Of a stretch of 64,000 nucleotides of DNA, positions 16,746 through 25,240 are shown piece after piece. The stretch spans positions 34,700-98,699 of the forward strand of contig JAFQON010000013.1 of assembly GCA_017403185.1 (NCBI GenBank), in the 5' to 3' direction. Source of the stretch: Clostridia bacterium (lineage in GTDB: Bacteria > Bacillota > Clostridia > Oscillospirales > Acutalibacteraceae). Within the stretch, counting starts at the first letter, position 1. Each line of letters opens with the position of its first letter. The position numbers and the translations under genes are program-made. Under the pieces are notes generated by a model. The model was not told where the DNA came from and did no database searches. It saw only the letters and a list, made by a program, of their open reading frames with translations.

Positions 16746-18101
16746 CTATATAAGAAATAATTTTGCGAGACCGAAGTAAATAACAAGCGTTACGATGTCA
16801 ACCAGAGTTGCTATCATCGGGCCTGCCATCAGTGCGGGGTCGAGCTTTACGATTTTTGCGAATATCGGGAGCGAGCAGCCTATGAGCTTTGCAACGACGA
16901 TTGCGCAGAACATTGCAAGCGACACCACAAGGAACACTTTAAAATCGCCTTCGCAGAAAAGATACATTCTCAGGATGTTTGCCACGGCAAGCACGGCACC
17001 GCAGATTGATGCCACACGCAGCTCCTTGAGCACGATTTTGAAATAATCCTTTATTTCAATTTCGCCCACGGCAAGACCTCTGATGATAAGGGTTGAAACC
17101 TGGCTGCCTGCGTTACCGCCGGTGCCCATGAGCATGGGCATTGATGCGGTGAGAGCAACGAAGCCCGCAAGCAGTGTTTCATAGCCTTCGATTATTTTGC
17201 CCGTGAAGGTGCCCGAAACCATAAGAATAAGCAGCCACAGAATTCTGTTTTTTGCAAGCTTGAAAACGCCCGTTTTGAGATATTCGTCATCCGAAGGGGC
17301 AAGCAAAGCCATCTTCTCAAAGTCCTCGGTGGTTTCTTCTTCGATAACATCCACGATATCGTCAACCGTGATGATGCCCACGAGCCTGTTTTCTCTGTCA
17401 ACAACGGGAACGCTCAGAAGGTCGTATTTTTTAACGATATCGGCAACATATTCACGGTCATCGTGAGTGTTGACGGAGATAAGTTGGGCATCATCCTCCA
17501 TAATATCGCCTACAAGGGTGTCCTGCTCGCAGAGAAGAAGAGAGAGCAGGGGGATGCTGCCGAGCAGATGATGCTCTTTATCAATGCAGTAGCAGGTGTA
17601 GACGGTTTCTTTGTCCACGCCTGTTTTTCTTATTTTTTCAATCGCTTCCGCAGCGGTAAGGCTTGTGCGCAGGTGGACCATTTCAATGGTCATGAGGCTG
17701 CCTGCACAGTCCTCGGGATAATTGAGAAATTTGTTGATAAGCTTTCGTGTTTCTGGGTCTGAGTGAGCAAGAACTCTTGTTACAACACTTGCGGGAACTT
17801 CTTCAAGAAAGTCAACCGTATCGTCAAGGAACATTTCATCAAGCAGTCGTTCAAGCTCGGTGTCTGTTATCGAGCGAACAAGCTCCGCCTGAGTTTCGCT
17901 CTCAAGGTATGCAAATGCCTCTGCCGAAACATCCTTCGGAAGAATACGGAAGGCACGCAGCCTGTCCTTGGGTTCAAGCTCTTCAATAAGCAGAGCAATG
18001 TCAACCACATTAAGCTCGCACAGAAGCTCACGCAATGCGGAAATCTCGCCTTTTTCGCAAAGCTGAGCAATCTGCTCGAGCAGAATTTCAAAATTTTCCA
18101 A
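16746..18101 (-). CDS. mgtE: Magnesium transporter MgtE
   Basis: Magnesium-gated Mg2+ channel of 451 residues, the normal family length. The N-terminal superhelical domain (about 20-125), two CBS domains (about 130-250) and a five-helix pore domain (about 285-451) are all present. The pore motif MLMGTGGNAGSQ and the CBS stretch VGIITVDDIVDVI are clear. The start is TTG with GGAG 10 bases upstream; an ATG nearer the ribosome site is in another frame. A structured leader of about 180 bases precedes it and can sequester the ribosome site. Confidence 0.94.
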   Translation of the reverse strand: MENFEILLEQIAQLCEKGEISALRELLCELNVVDIALLIEELEPKDRLRAFRILPKDVSAEAFAYLESETQAELVRSITDTELERLLDEMFLDDTVDFLEEVPASVVTRVLAHSDPETRKLINKFLNYPEDCAGSLMTIEMVHLRTSLTAAEAIEKIRKTGVDKETVYTCYCIDKEHHLLGSIPLLSLLLCEQDTLVGDIMEDDAQLISVNTHDDREYVADIVKKYDLLSVPVVDRENRLVGIITVDDIVDVIEEETTEDFEKMALLAPSDDEYLKTGVFKLAKNRILWLLILMVSGTFTGKIIEGYETLLAGFVALTASMPMLMGTGGNAGSQVSTLIIRGLAVGEIEIKDYFKIVLKELRVASICGAVLAVANILRMYLFCEGDFKVFLVVSLAMFCAIVVAKLIGCSLPIFAKIVKLDPALMAGPMIATLVDIVTLVIYFGLAKLFLI

Positions 18102-18107
18102 AAAAAA

Positions 18108-18285
18108 GCATCTCCTTTCACGGATTACCGCATCGGAGACGCAAACACAGAAAAGCGATTTTGTTTAAAAATCACTCGGCAGCTCCAACGAAGCGGTAAT
18201 ATATTCTGTTATGTATCTACTTCGGGGGTTGGGAATATCGGAACTGCCCAAGGATTTTCACCACACATTCAAAAAATATTTTACT
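18108..18285 (-). ncRNA. Structured mgtE leader, candidate riboswitch of unassigned class
   Basis: The transcript leader forms several helices. One is a 9-bp helix (18178-18186 with 18240-18248). Another is a perfect 8-bp helix (18124-18131 with 18193-18200). A 9-bp hairpin lies at 18154-18176. The fourth helix pairs the ribosome site with an upstream segment (18108-18115 with 18135-18142). The last would block translation of mgtE. Magnesium-transporter genes are often under M-box control, but I cannot find the M-box conserved strings here. The class is therefore left open. Confidence 0.6.
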
Positions 18286-18290
18286 CTCTA

Positions 18291-18319
18291 ATCCTACACC
18301 CAAAATCGCATCAAGTCAA
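18291..18319 (-). promoter_or_regulatory. Promoter of mgtE
   Basis: Minus strand: TTGACT at 18314-18319, 17-base spacer, TAGGAT at 18291-18296. The leader begins near 18285. Confidence 0.7.
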
Positions 18320-18360
18320 GTAAAAATGCAAAAAAATTCAAAAGATTAAAATATTCAACA

Positions 18361-18420
18361 AAAACGGAGAAAAACGGCGATATACGGTTAAAATCGGATG
18401 AAAACGGGAGAAATCAGCGC
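18361..18420. repeat. Six helically phased 10-bp repeats upstream of terS
   Basis: Six consecutive 10-base units close to AAAACGGNGA run from 18361 to 18420, with CGG at the same place in the first five. Phased A-tracts at one helical turn predict intrinsic curvature. The rest of 18320-18532 is A-rich and holds TTGACC at about 18447 but no good -10. Confidence 0.8.
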
Positions 18421-18532
18421 ATAATTTGCGCTTGGCATTTCAAAAAATTGACCTTTTTGCATCAAAAAACAGCCGTGTTTGCGCTTAGGTTGAGAGAAGA
18501 TTGAAAATTCTCTCGGAAAGGAGATGGTCGTC

Positions 18533-19003
18533 TTGACCGAAAAAGAACGCCTTTTTTGTGCCTATTATGCCGAAGACGGTGATGCAAGAGGCTGCGCCGC
18601 AAGAGCGGGTTTTGTTATCGCACCACGAAGAAGTGCGGCAAGGCTGCTTGCCAAGGAAGAAATCAGGGCGGAGATTTCACGGCTCGAAAAAGAAAAGAGA
18701 GCTACCGCAGCGCTCGTTGAAAAAGGTTTGCGACGCCTTGCCTTCGGCTCGGTTGCGGATGCCATGCGTCTGATGCTGTGTGAGGATACCCTTACTGCCG
18801 AGGAAATCGAAAAGCTTGACCTTTTCAATGTTTCCGATATAAAACGCCCCAAGGGCGGCGGACTTGAAATCAAGTTTTTTGACAGGCTCAAGGCTCTTGA
18901 ACGGCTTGAAAAGCTCGGCACGGGCGAAGAAAACACGCAGAGCAGCTTTGTTCAGGCTCTTGCAGAGGGAGCAAGGCTGCTTTCGCAGGAGGATGACTCT
19001 TGA
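18533..19003 (+). CDS. terS: Phage terminase small subunit
   Basis: DNA-recognition subunit of the packaging motor, 156 residues, Terminase_2-like. It has an N-terminal HTH-type helical region (TEKERLFCAYYAEDGDARG, then RSAARLLAKEEI), a coiled-coil-like stretch and a C-terminal segment ending near the large-subunit start. An ATG at 18524 abuts the GGAG ribosome site, so the in-frame TTG at 18533 (9 bases) is preferred. Its last bases overlap the terL start codon. The phased repeats 110 bases upstream are a possible recognition site. Confidence 0.85.
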   Translation: MTEKERLFCAYYAEDGDARGCAARAGFVIAPRRSAARLLAKEEIRAEISRLEKEKRATAALVEKGLRRLAFGSVADAMRLMLCEDTLTAEEIEKLDLFNVSDIKRPKGGGLEIKFFDRLKALERLEKLGTGEENTQSSFVQALAEGARLLSQEDDS

Positions 19004-20271
19004 TAAACAGTAAAAAAGCAGCATTCACTCCGTTTTCTTCAAAGCAGATGAAGGCACTGTGCTGGTGGATGCCCGACAGCCCCTTCTGCGCCCGTGATGC
19101 AATTATCTGCGACGGTGCGGTGAGGTCGGGCAAAACGCTGTGTATGTCAGTTTCATTTACGGCATGGGCATTTTCGTGCTTTTCGGATTGCTCGTTTGCC
19201 ATGTGCGGCAAAACGATTGCTTCACTACGCCGCAATGTTATAACGGTCATTCTGCCCGTGCTGCGTGAGCTGGGCTTTGAGTGCGTTGAAAAGCATTCAA
19301 AAAATCTTATTGAAATCACCTACGGCGGAGTGACTAACCGTTTTTATCTTTTCGGCGGCAAGGATGAGGGCTCAGCAGCACTCATTCAGGGCATGACCCT
19401 TGCGGGAGTGCTGCTCGATGAAGTTACGCTCATGCCCCGCTCCTTTGTTGAGCAGGCACTTGCACGATGCTCGGTTGAAGGGTCAAAGCTCTGGTTTAAT
19501 TGCAACCCCGAGCATCCGATGCACTGGTTTCACGAGGAGTGGATAAAAAAGCACGAAGAGAAAAACTGCTTTTATCTGCATTTCATGATGAAGGATAATC
19601 CTTCGCTCACACCCTCTATTATCCGCCGCTACGAGAAGCTCTATTCGGGCGCATTTTATGAAAGGTTTGTTCTCGGCAGATGGGTGGCGGCGCAAGGCAG
19701 CGTGTATCCCATGTTTTCACACGAAAAGCATATTGCACCCCCTCCCGACAGCTTTGAAGAGTATTACATTTCATGCGATTACGGCACGGTCAACCCCTCC
19801 TCCTTCGGTTTGTGGGGCAAAAACGGCGGTGTGTGGCACAGAATCCGTGAATATTACTTCGATTCACGCACCGAGGGCAGGCAGAAAACCGACGGCGAGC
19901 ACTACGATGCTTTGTGTGAGCTTGCGGGCAGCCTGCCGGTTGAAGCCGTTATTGTTGACCCGTCGGCGGCAAGCTTTATGGAGTGCATAAGGCGTGCAGG
20001 CAGATTCAGGGTCATACCCGCAAAAAACGATGTTATTGACGGAATAAGGCGTGTTTCGGATTGCCTTAAGGAGCAGAAAATCATGTTTTCGCCCGAATGT
20101 AAGGACACAATCAGGGAATTCGGTCTTTACAGATGGGAGGAGAACTCCGCAAAGGATTCCGTCAGAAAAGAAAATGACCACGCAATGGACGATATCCGCT
20201 ATTTTGTTTCAACCGTTGTGACAAAGCAGGATGACGGCGGATTTTTTGCCCTTGCGGCGAGAAGAAAGTGA
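19000..20271 (+). CDS. terL: Phage terminase large subunit
   Basis: ATPase/nuclease of the packaging motor, 423 residues, full length for the PBSX/SPP1-like group. The ATPase half has Walker A at 39-46 (GAVRSGKT), Walker B with Asp140-Glu141 (VLLDEVTL) and a coupling motif (FNCNPEHP). The nuclease half has the acidic residues of CDYGTVNPSS, VIVDPSAASF and HAMDDIRY. It starts with TTG overlapping the terS stop, 7 bases after AGGAGG. No frameshift or missing catalytic residue is seen. Confidence 0.93.
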   Translation: MINSKKAAFTPFSSKQMKALCWWMPDSPFCARDAIICDGAVRSGKTLCMSVSFTAWAFSCFSDCSFAMCGKTIASLRRNVITVILPVLRELGFECVEKHSKNLIEITYGGVTNRFYLFGGKDEGSAALIQGMTLAGVLLDEVTLMPRSFVEQALARCSVEGSKLWFNCNPEHPMHWFHEEWIKKHEEKNCFYLHFMMKDNPSLTPSIIRRYEKLYSGAFYERFVLGRWVAAQGSVYPMFSHEKHIAPPPDSFEEYYISCDYGTVNPSSFGLWGKNGGVWHRIREYYFDSRTEGRQKTDGEHYDALCELAGSLPVEAVIVDPSAASFMECIRRAGRFRVIPAKNDVIDGIRRVSDCLKEQKIMFSPECKDTIREFGLYRWEENSAKDSVRKENDHAMDDIRYFVSTVVTKQDDGGFFALAARRK

Positions 20272-20284
20272 AAGGAGGATGTGA

Positions 20285-21415
20285 ATGGGAATATTCAAAA
20301 GCCGAAAAATATCAAGAGTTTCCGCACCGGTGACACAGAATGCAAGCAGGCACCCCTTCGGAATTATTGACGGCTATGTGCCTTTGGCAGCACCGCAGAT
20401 GCGGCTTTATTATGCTCTCAGGGAGGCGGTGCCCGTTATTGATGCGGCGATATTCAAGCTGGTGCGGCTTACGGGCGGATTTGCCGTTGAATGCGACAAT
20501 GCGGCGGCCCAGTCAGCGGTTGACGAATTTGTTCAGTCTGTGCCTGTAGGAGGCAACAGGCAGGGGCTTGCGGCGTTTATATCGAGCTATTTTGAGCAGC
20601 TTCTCACCTGCGGCACTGCGGTTGGCGAGATTGTAACCGATACCGACGGCGTGCCGAGAGCACTTTTTAACGCTCCGCTCGAAAACATTGAGCTCAAACG
20701 CTGCAAAAACGGTTTCGATATTGAAATCTATACCCGTAACGGCGCAGAGCTTCGCAAGGTAACAAGGCCTGAGATGTGCCTTCTCAGTGTGCTCAATCCC
20801 GACCCCGGTGCACTTACGGGCAATTCAATGCTCAGGGGTCTGCCGTTTGTAAGCTCGATTCTGCTCAAGATTTTCGACAGCATCGGCGCAAACTGGGAAA
20901 GAGTGGGCAATCTTCGCTTTGCAGTGACCTACAACCCCAAAAACGATGCGATGGACAGGGCGTATGCAAAGGACAGAGCGCTTCAGGTTGCAAAGGAATG
21001 GGGCGAGGCAATGCAGAGCGGCTCCGAAATCAGGGATTTTGTTGCCGTGGGTGATGTTCAGATTAAGGTTATCGGAGCAGATAATCAGATTCTTGACAGC
21101 GAGGTGCCCGTCAGGCAGATGCTTGAACAGATTGTTGCAAAAACAGGTCTGCCGCCCTTTATGCTCGGGCTTTCGTGGTCAAGCACGGAGCGAATGTCCG
21201 CTCAGCAGGCGGATATGCTCACAAGCGAGCTTGAAGCCTACAGAAGAATTCTGACGCCCGTTATCAGAAAAATCTGCACCGCATATCTGCGAGGCATCGG
21301 TTTTTCCTGCGCAGTAAATGTGGTGTGGGATGATATCACGTTGCAGGATGAGGTTGAGCTGAGCAGAGCCGAGCTTTACCGAGCGCAGGCAGAAAAAATA
21401 AGGAGAGGTGAATAA
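20285..21415 (+). CDS. Phage portal protein
   Basis: Dodecameric portal through which DNA enters the capsid; 376 residues, within the usual range for PBSX-like portals. Conserved stretches include APLENIELK and the C-terminal region with SSTERMSAQQADML. It follows terL by 13 bases with a strong ribosome site (AAAGGAGG). The stop codon TAA overlaps the probable original start of the next gene. Confidence 0.88.
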   Translation: MGIFKSRKISRVSAPVTQNASRHPFGIIDGYVPLAAPQMRLYYALREAVPVIDAAIFKLVRLTGGFAVECDNAAAQSAVDEFVQSVPVGGNRQGLAAFISSYFEQLLTCGTAVGEIVTDTDGVPRALFNAPLENIELKRCKNGFDIEIYTRNGAELRKVTRPEMCLLSVLNPDPGALTGNSMLRGLPFVSSILLKIFDSIGANWERVGNLRFAVTYNPKNDAMDRAYAKDRALQVAKEWGEAMQSGSEIRDFVAVGDVQIKVIGADNQILDSEVPVRQMLEQIVAKTGLPPFMLGLSWSSTERMSAQQADMLTSELEAYRRILTPVIRKICTAYLRGIGFSCAVNVVWDDITLQDEVELSRAELYRAQAEKIRRGE

Positions 21416-22272
21416 TCACGGAAAAGGAAAAAAATATTCTGCCCGATGAGGAATTGGAGCTTATCGGACAGTTTGCAAGAAAAGAGCTCAGCAGGGAGGA
21501 GCTTTACACATTTTCGCTCATTCTCTGCGACAACGAAATCGACAGGGATAACGAGAAATTTACCGTTTCTGCCCTGCACACCCTTGCTAAGCTCTTTGTG
21601 GGCAAGACGGGAATTTTTGACCACAACATGAAAAGCAAGGATCAGACGGCGAGAATTTACTCAGCCGAGGTTATGACCGATGAAGCACGAAAAACCGCTG
21701 ACGGCGAGGTGTATACATACATCAAGGCGAAGGCGTACATGGTCAGAACCGAAAAGAACAAAGATCTTATCACGGAGATTGATGCGGGAATCAAAAAGGA
21801 AACCAGCGTCGGCTGCTGCGTGAGGGATATAAGCTGCTCAATCTGCGGAAAAAACATCAAAACAGAGGGCTGCGAGCATCAGAAGGGCAAGAGCTACGGC
21901 GGCAGGCTTTGCTGCTACCTTCTTTCTGAGCCTTCGGATGCGTATGAATGGTCATTTGTTGCGGTGCCTGCGCAGAAGAATGCGGGGGTTATCAAATCCT
22001 TTGATATGAGCGGCGAAAGGGAAAAGCTTGCCGAAATGGCAATGGAATTCAGACAGGAGCTTGAAACAGATATAATCCGCTTCGCTTCCTCTGTTATTCC
22101 CGAAATGAAGCAGGCCGCAGTTGAGGAAATCTGCGAAAATCTTTCACTTAAGTCATTGCGTGAAATGCGTGATGCACTGCGTGAAAACGCAAGAAAAAAT
22201 CTGCCCGTAATCAGACAGCTTGATGTCTGCGGCGCAGAGGTAAACAATGAAAATTCCGAATATAAAATCTAA
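21415..22272 (+). CDS. Phage prohead protease/scaffold-like protein, start codon apparently mutated
   Basis: By position (portal, this gene, decoration, capsid) and sequence this is the maturation protease or scaffold gene: LCDNEIDRDNEKF, GKTGIFDHN, IKKETSVGCCV and AYEWSFVAVPAQKNAGVIK all match a common Clostridia phage family. The first conventional start is TTG 21454, which lacks a well-spaced ribosome site and would remove conserved residues. Coding signal continues upstream (TEKEKNILPDEEL) to ATC 21415, in the place where an overlapping TAATG would be expected, with AGGAGAGG before it. A zinc-finger-like CSICGK...CEHQK segment is also present. Confidence 0.7.
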   Translation: MTEKEKNILPDEELELIGQFARKELSREELYTFSLILCDNEIDRDNEKFTVSALHTLAKLFVGKTGIFDHNMKSKDQTARIYSAEVMTDEARKTADGEVYTYIKAKAYMVRTEKNKDLITEIDAGIKKETSVGCCVRDISCSICGKNIKTEGCEHQKGKSYGGRLCCYLLSEPSDAYEWSFVAVPAQKNAGVIKSFDMSGEREKLAEMAMEFRQELETDIIRFASSVIPEMKQAAVEEICENLSLKSLREMRDALRENARKNLPVIRQLDVCGAEVNNENSEYKI

Positions 22273-22284
22273 GGAGGAAAAATT

Positions 22285-22623
22285 ATGTCAGTATCATTCG
22301 GCGGTTTTAATGAGAATACCGCAACTTTTAAAACAACAGAGGATATCGCAAAGAAATCCGCTGTTAAAATGAGCGAGTCAAACACCGTTGCTGCCTGCTC
22401 GGGCGGCGAGCCCTTCTGCGGCATCGTAACTGAATGCAGCGGCGGCTATGCAAGCGTGCAGCTCAGCGGCACAGTCACAGCAGCCTACAGCGGCAGTGTG
22501 CCCGAGGTTGGCTACACAAAGCTTGCGGGTGACGGTGCGGCTGTTACGGTTTCGGATAACGGCAGAGAATACCTCGTTATCTCGGTTGACGAAACGGCAC
22601 AGACGGTTACATTTCTTATGTAA
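22285..22623 (+). CDS. Probable capsid decoration protein
   Basis: 112 residues, mostly beta-strand pattern, lying immediately upstream of the major capsid gene as decoration/cement genes do. The C-terminal half (AAYSGSVPEVGYTKLAGDG ... YLVISVDETAQTVTFLM) resembles DUF2190/gpD-like head-stabilising proteins, but the match is by recollection and position only. AAGGAGG precedes ATG at 9 bases. Confidence 0.65.
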   Translation: MSVSFGGFNENTATFKTTEDIAKKSAVKMSESNTVAACSGGEPFCGIVTECSGGYASVQLSGTVTAAYSGSVPEVGYTKLAGDGAAVTVSDNGREYLVISVDETAQTVTFLM

Positions 22624-22641
22624 GGAAAGGAGAGAAACATA

Positions 22642-23646
22642 ATGGCTAATTATGACAATATCAAACTCGAAAAGGGGCTCTACGCTTCGGGTAACTTTAC
22701 AAAGGCGCTTGAAAGCATCGACCCCACCGAAAATTATAAGGGCACTTCCCTTGAAGGCCTTGACGCATATCAGCGTCAGCTCAAACGCTTCGGCATCAAG
22801 GTGGGCGGCCCTTCAAGCGATGTTGTGGATAAGTTCTTCAGAAATTCGGACAGTGCAGTGCTCTTCCCCGAATACATTTCAAGAGCGGTAAAGCAGGGCC
22901 TTGAGCAGGCTGATATTCTTTCGGATATCGTTGCGTCAACCACCGTTATTGACGGTATGGATTACCGCTCAATCACTTCAATTCCCACGGAGGATGAAAA
23001 GGAGCTTAAGGTTGTCAAGGAGGGCGCATTTATCCCCGAAACCACTGTTCACACCAAGGATAACCTTGTCAATCTCAAGAAGAGAGGCAGAAGCCTTGTT
23101 GCTTCATATGAGGCAATCAGATTCCAGCGCCTTGACCTCTTTACCGTCACTCTCAGACAGATCGGTGCATATATTGCAAGAACTCTTCTCAAGGATGCAA
23201 TCGGCGTTATTGAAAACGGTGACGGCAATGACAATGCGGCAGAGGTTGTGAGCTGTGCACAGTCGGGCACTCTTACATATGCCGACCTTGTTAACTTCTG
23301 GAACGGCTTTGACCCCTATGAGCTCAACACAATCATCGCTGATCCCGCTGTTATGGCGCAGATGCTCAACATGGAGCAGTTCAGGGATGCTGCGGCAGGC
23401 CTTAACTTCCACGGCAAGGGCGATATGATAACGCCTCTCGGCTCAAAGCTTCTCAAATCCGCTGCCGTCGGTGAGGGCACACTCATCGGTCTTGACAAGA
23501 GCGCTGCGCTTGAAATGGTTAAGGCAGGCGACATTATGACGGAATATGACAAGCTCATTGACCGCCAGCTTGAAAGAGCCGTTATCAGCTGCACTGCAGG
23601 CTTTGCAAAGATTTTTGACGGAGCATCAAAGGTGCTTGCCGTTTAA
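22642..23646 (+). CDS. Phage major capsid protein
   Basis: Main shell protein of 334 residues, HK97-like by size, position and a central beta region (VIDGMDYRSITSIPTEDEKE) followed by a long helix and a C-terminal domain. The N-terminal roughly 60 residues may be a processed arm. AAAGGAGAG lies 8 bases before ATG. Intact, with no frameshift. Confidence 0.85.
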   Translation: MANYDNIKLEKGLYASGNFTKALESIDPTENYKGTSLEGLDAYQRQLKRFGIKVGGPSSDVVDKFFRNSDSAVLFPEYISRAVKQGLEQADILSDIVASTTVIDGMDYRSITSIPTEDEKELKVVKEGAFIPETTVHTKDNLVNLKKRGRSLVASYEAIRFQRLDLFTVTLRQIGAYIARTLLKDAIGVIENGDGNDNAAEVVSCAQSGTLTYADLVNFWNGFDPYELNTIIADPAVMAQMLNMEQFRDAAAGLNFHGKGDMITPLGSKLLKSAAVGEGTLIGLDKSAALEMVKAGDIMTEYDKLIDRQLERAVISCTAGFAKIFDGASKVLAV

Positions 23647-23660
23647 CGGAGGGATTATCT

Positions 23661-24026
23661 TTGATTGACTGTCTGAGCATTCTCTCAACATTAAGGGAGT
23701 ATTATTCCGCTCAGGGTACGGATGAGGAGCTTGCTCCTCTCTGTACCGCAGCGGCAAAAGAGATTCTGCCGAGAATAAAACCCAATGCGGAGCATTCCGA
23801 TATAAGACTCATAAACCTTGCGGCGGCAATTGTGAATCACCGCCTGTGCATGAGAAGCCTTCACTCCGCAGACGGTGTAACTTCGTTCAAGGCTGGCGAT
23901 GTTACCGTGAGCATCTCGCCGTCAGCTCTCATTGAGCAGGCTGAAAAAGAAAAAGCGGCTGCAACCGTGGCTGCACTTCCGCTTCTCAGGGATGACGGAT
24001 TTTTCTTCGGGCAGGTGAGCATATGA
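23661..24026 (+). CDS. Phage head-tail connector-like protein
   Basis: 121 residues, mainly helical, directly after the capsid gene as gp6/gp15-type connectors are. The start is TTG with GGAGGG 7 bases upstream. The family is assigned by position; the sequence (LSILSTLREYYSAQ, EILPRIK) is compatible but not diagnostic. The stop codon overlaps the next ATG (ATGA). Confidence 0.65.
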   Translation: MIDCLSILSTLREYYSAQGTDEELAPLCTAAAKEILPRIKPNAEHSDIRLINLAAAIVNHRLCMRSLHSADGVTSFKAGDVTVSISPSALIEQAEKEKAAATVAALPLLRDDGFFFGQVSI

Positions 24027-24358
24027 ATATTTCTCCCATTTTTGAAAACTACGGCAGACCCGCCGCATTTGTATCCAAAGACGGTGAAGAGCTGAGCGAA
24101 ATGAAGGCTTTTATAAGCCCTCTGCGCTATAAGAATAAAATGTATCTTTACGGTGTCAATACCGAAATCGGCTACAATTCACAGGGACATTATCTTTACA
24201 TAGGACCTCCTGACCCCGACCTTACCGCCGCCGATGACGGCGAATATATCGCCTGCCTCGGTGAAAAATACAGAATTGACAGGGCGGAAAAGGTCTACAA
24301 AGGCAACGAAGTATTTTATATCTGGGCGATAATCAGGGTTATCGTTGAGATAGACTGA
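24023..24358 (+). CDS. Phage structural protein of unknown role (head-tail joining position)
   Basis: 111 residues, beta-rich, overlapping the previous gene by four bases, so translation is coupled. It contains YLYIGPPDPDL and YRIDRAEKVYKG, reminiscent of minor head or neck proteins. Position fits a stopper or neck protein. No catalytic motif. Confidence 0.6.
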   Translation: MNISPIFENYGRPAAFVSKDGEELSEMKAFISPLRYKNKMYLYGVNTEIGYNSQGHYLYIGPPDPDLTAADDGEYIACLGEKYRIDRAEKVYKGNEVFYIWAIIRVIVEID

Positions 24359-24368
24359 GAGGTGAAGC

Positions 24369-25211
24369 ATGAGTGAAATAAGCGCATTGCCCGCAAATAT
24401 TGTTGCGTGGCTCAAAAGCAGGGAAGAGCTTGCGGATATCAGATTCCTCACGGAATTCCCTGCATTAAAGAAGGCGGTGCCTCTTAAGCACACCACGGTT
24501 GCCGTGGGTATTGAAAGCATGGAAATTGTTGATTCGTTTGTTGAGAATGATGAGGGCGTGCTTGTTGAAAACGAATACTGCAGGCAGGCAAAAATCAAGC
24601 TCAGGCTTTCGATTCATGCGCCGTATTCGGCAGGCGGTGAGGAATGCCACGATGCGTTTACGGATATTATCGACTGCCTGACCTTTGCTTCGGGGCTCGA
24701 TATTCTTTATTCGGGCTGTGACGACATTGTGTCGGACAGAGATACGGATGCCTTTGTGCTCGGTGCTTGGGCGATGGTCAACGCATCGCTCTGCCCTGCG
24801 GCTACATCAAGCCTTGATTTTCCGTCTTTCATCACCAAAGACCTGCTCTGCGGCTCGCATATTCAGAATGCGGATATCCACCTTTCCCCCGAGCAGAAGC
24901 TCTCTCTCGATTCTCCGTTTGTTACGGGTTCATATTTCGGCACGGGTGCGGCATCCCGCACGGTTTCGCTGGATTTTGTGCCGAGCCTTATCATTATCAT
25001 AAGAGACGGTATGCCGCTTATTGAATCGGATTTTACCGCAAGAACCAATTATACAATTGCGGCAATCGGCTTTAACGGAGCGGCATCAATGGGGCTTGAA
25101 TATACAAGCGGCGGCTTCAGGGTGAGCAATTCAACAACGCAGACCTACGGCGGCTGCTACCCCAATCTCAACGAGCTCAATAAAACATATCAGTTCATAG
25201 CGTTCAGGTAA
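24369..25211 (+). CDS. Phage tail-completion-like / tail-fibre C-terminus fusion
   Basis: 280 residues. The N-terminal half (about 1-150) has the position and size of a tail-terminator or completion protein. The C-terminal half (about 175-280: VTGSYFGTGAASRTVSLDF, then VPSLIIII) resembles the C-terminal domain found at the ends of phage tail-fibre or minor tail proteins. Finding both in one frame, with all tail genes between them missing, suggests an in-frame deletion. GAGAGGTG ribosome site. Last gene of the island. Confidence 0.6.
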   Translation: MSEISALPANIVAWLKSREELADIRFLTEFPALKKAVPLKHTTVAVGIESMEIVDSFVENDEGVLVENEYCRQAKIKLRLSIHAPYSAGGEECHDAFTDIIDCLTFASGLDILYSGCDDIVSDRDTDAFVLGAWAMVNASLCPAATSSLDFPSFITKDLLCGSHIQNADIHLSPEQKLSLDSPFVTGSYFGTGAASRTVSLDFVPSLIIIIRDGMPLIESDFTARTNYTIAAIGFNGAASMGLEYTSGGFRVSNSTTQTYGGCYPNLNELNKTYQFIAFR

Positions 25212-25240
25212 TCTACGGTTAGCTTTTTACCTATAAGAAA

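Larger units (their letters stand above)
18524..25211 (+). mobile_element. Phage head-module island (prophage remnant or domesticated element)
   Basis: Nine same-strand genes in classical head-module order with tight spacing: terminase small and large, portal, protease/scaffold-like, decoration, major capsid, two connector-like genes and a tail-end fusion. No integrase, repressor, replication, tail-tube, tape-measure or lysis gene occurs on either side; flanks are mgtE and a ChbG deacetylase. No attachment-site repeat was seen. Confidence 0.85.

Noticed and set aside
18102-18300. Canonical M-box, cobalamin or FMN riboswitch in the mgtE leader
   Set aside because: A GGTGAAAATCC string recalls cobalamin and FMN aptamers, but the remaining conserved blocks of those classes and of the M-box are absent.
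18361-18420. CRISPR array
   Set aside because: The units are 10 bases with no spacers, and no cas gene is near.
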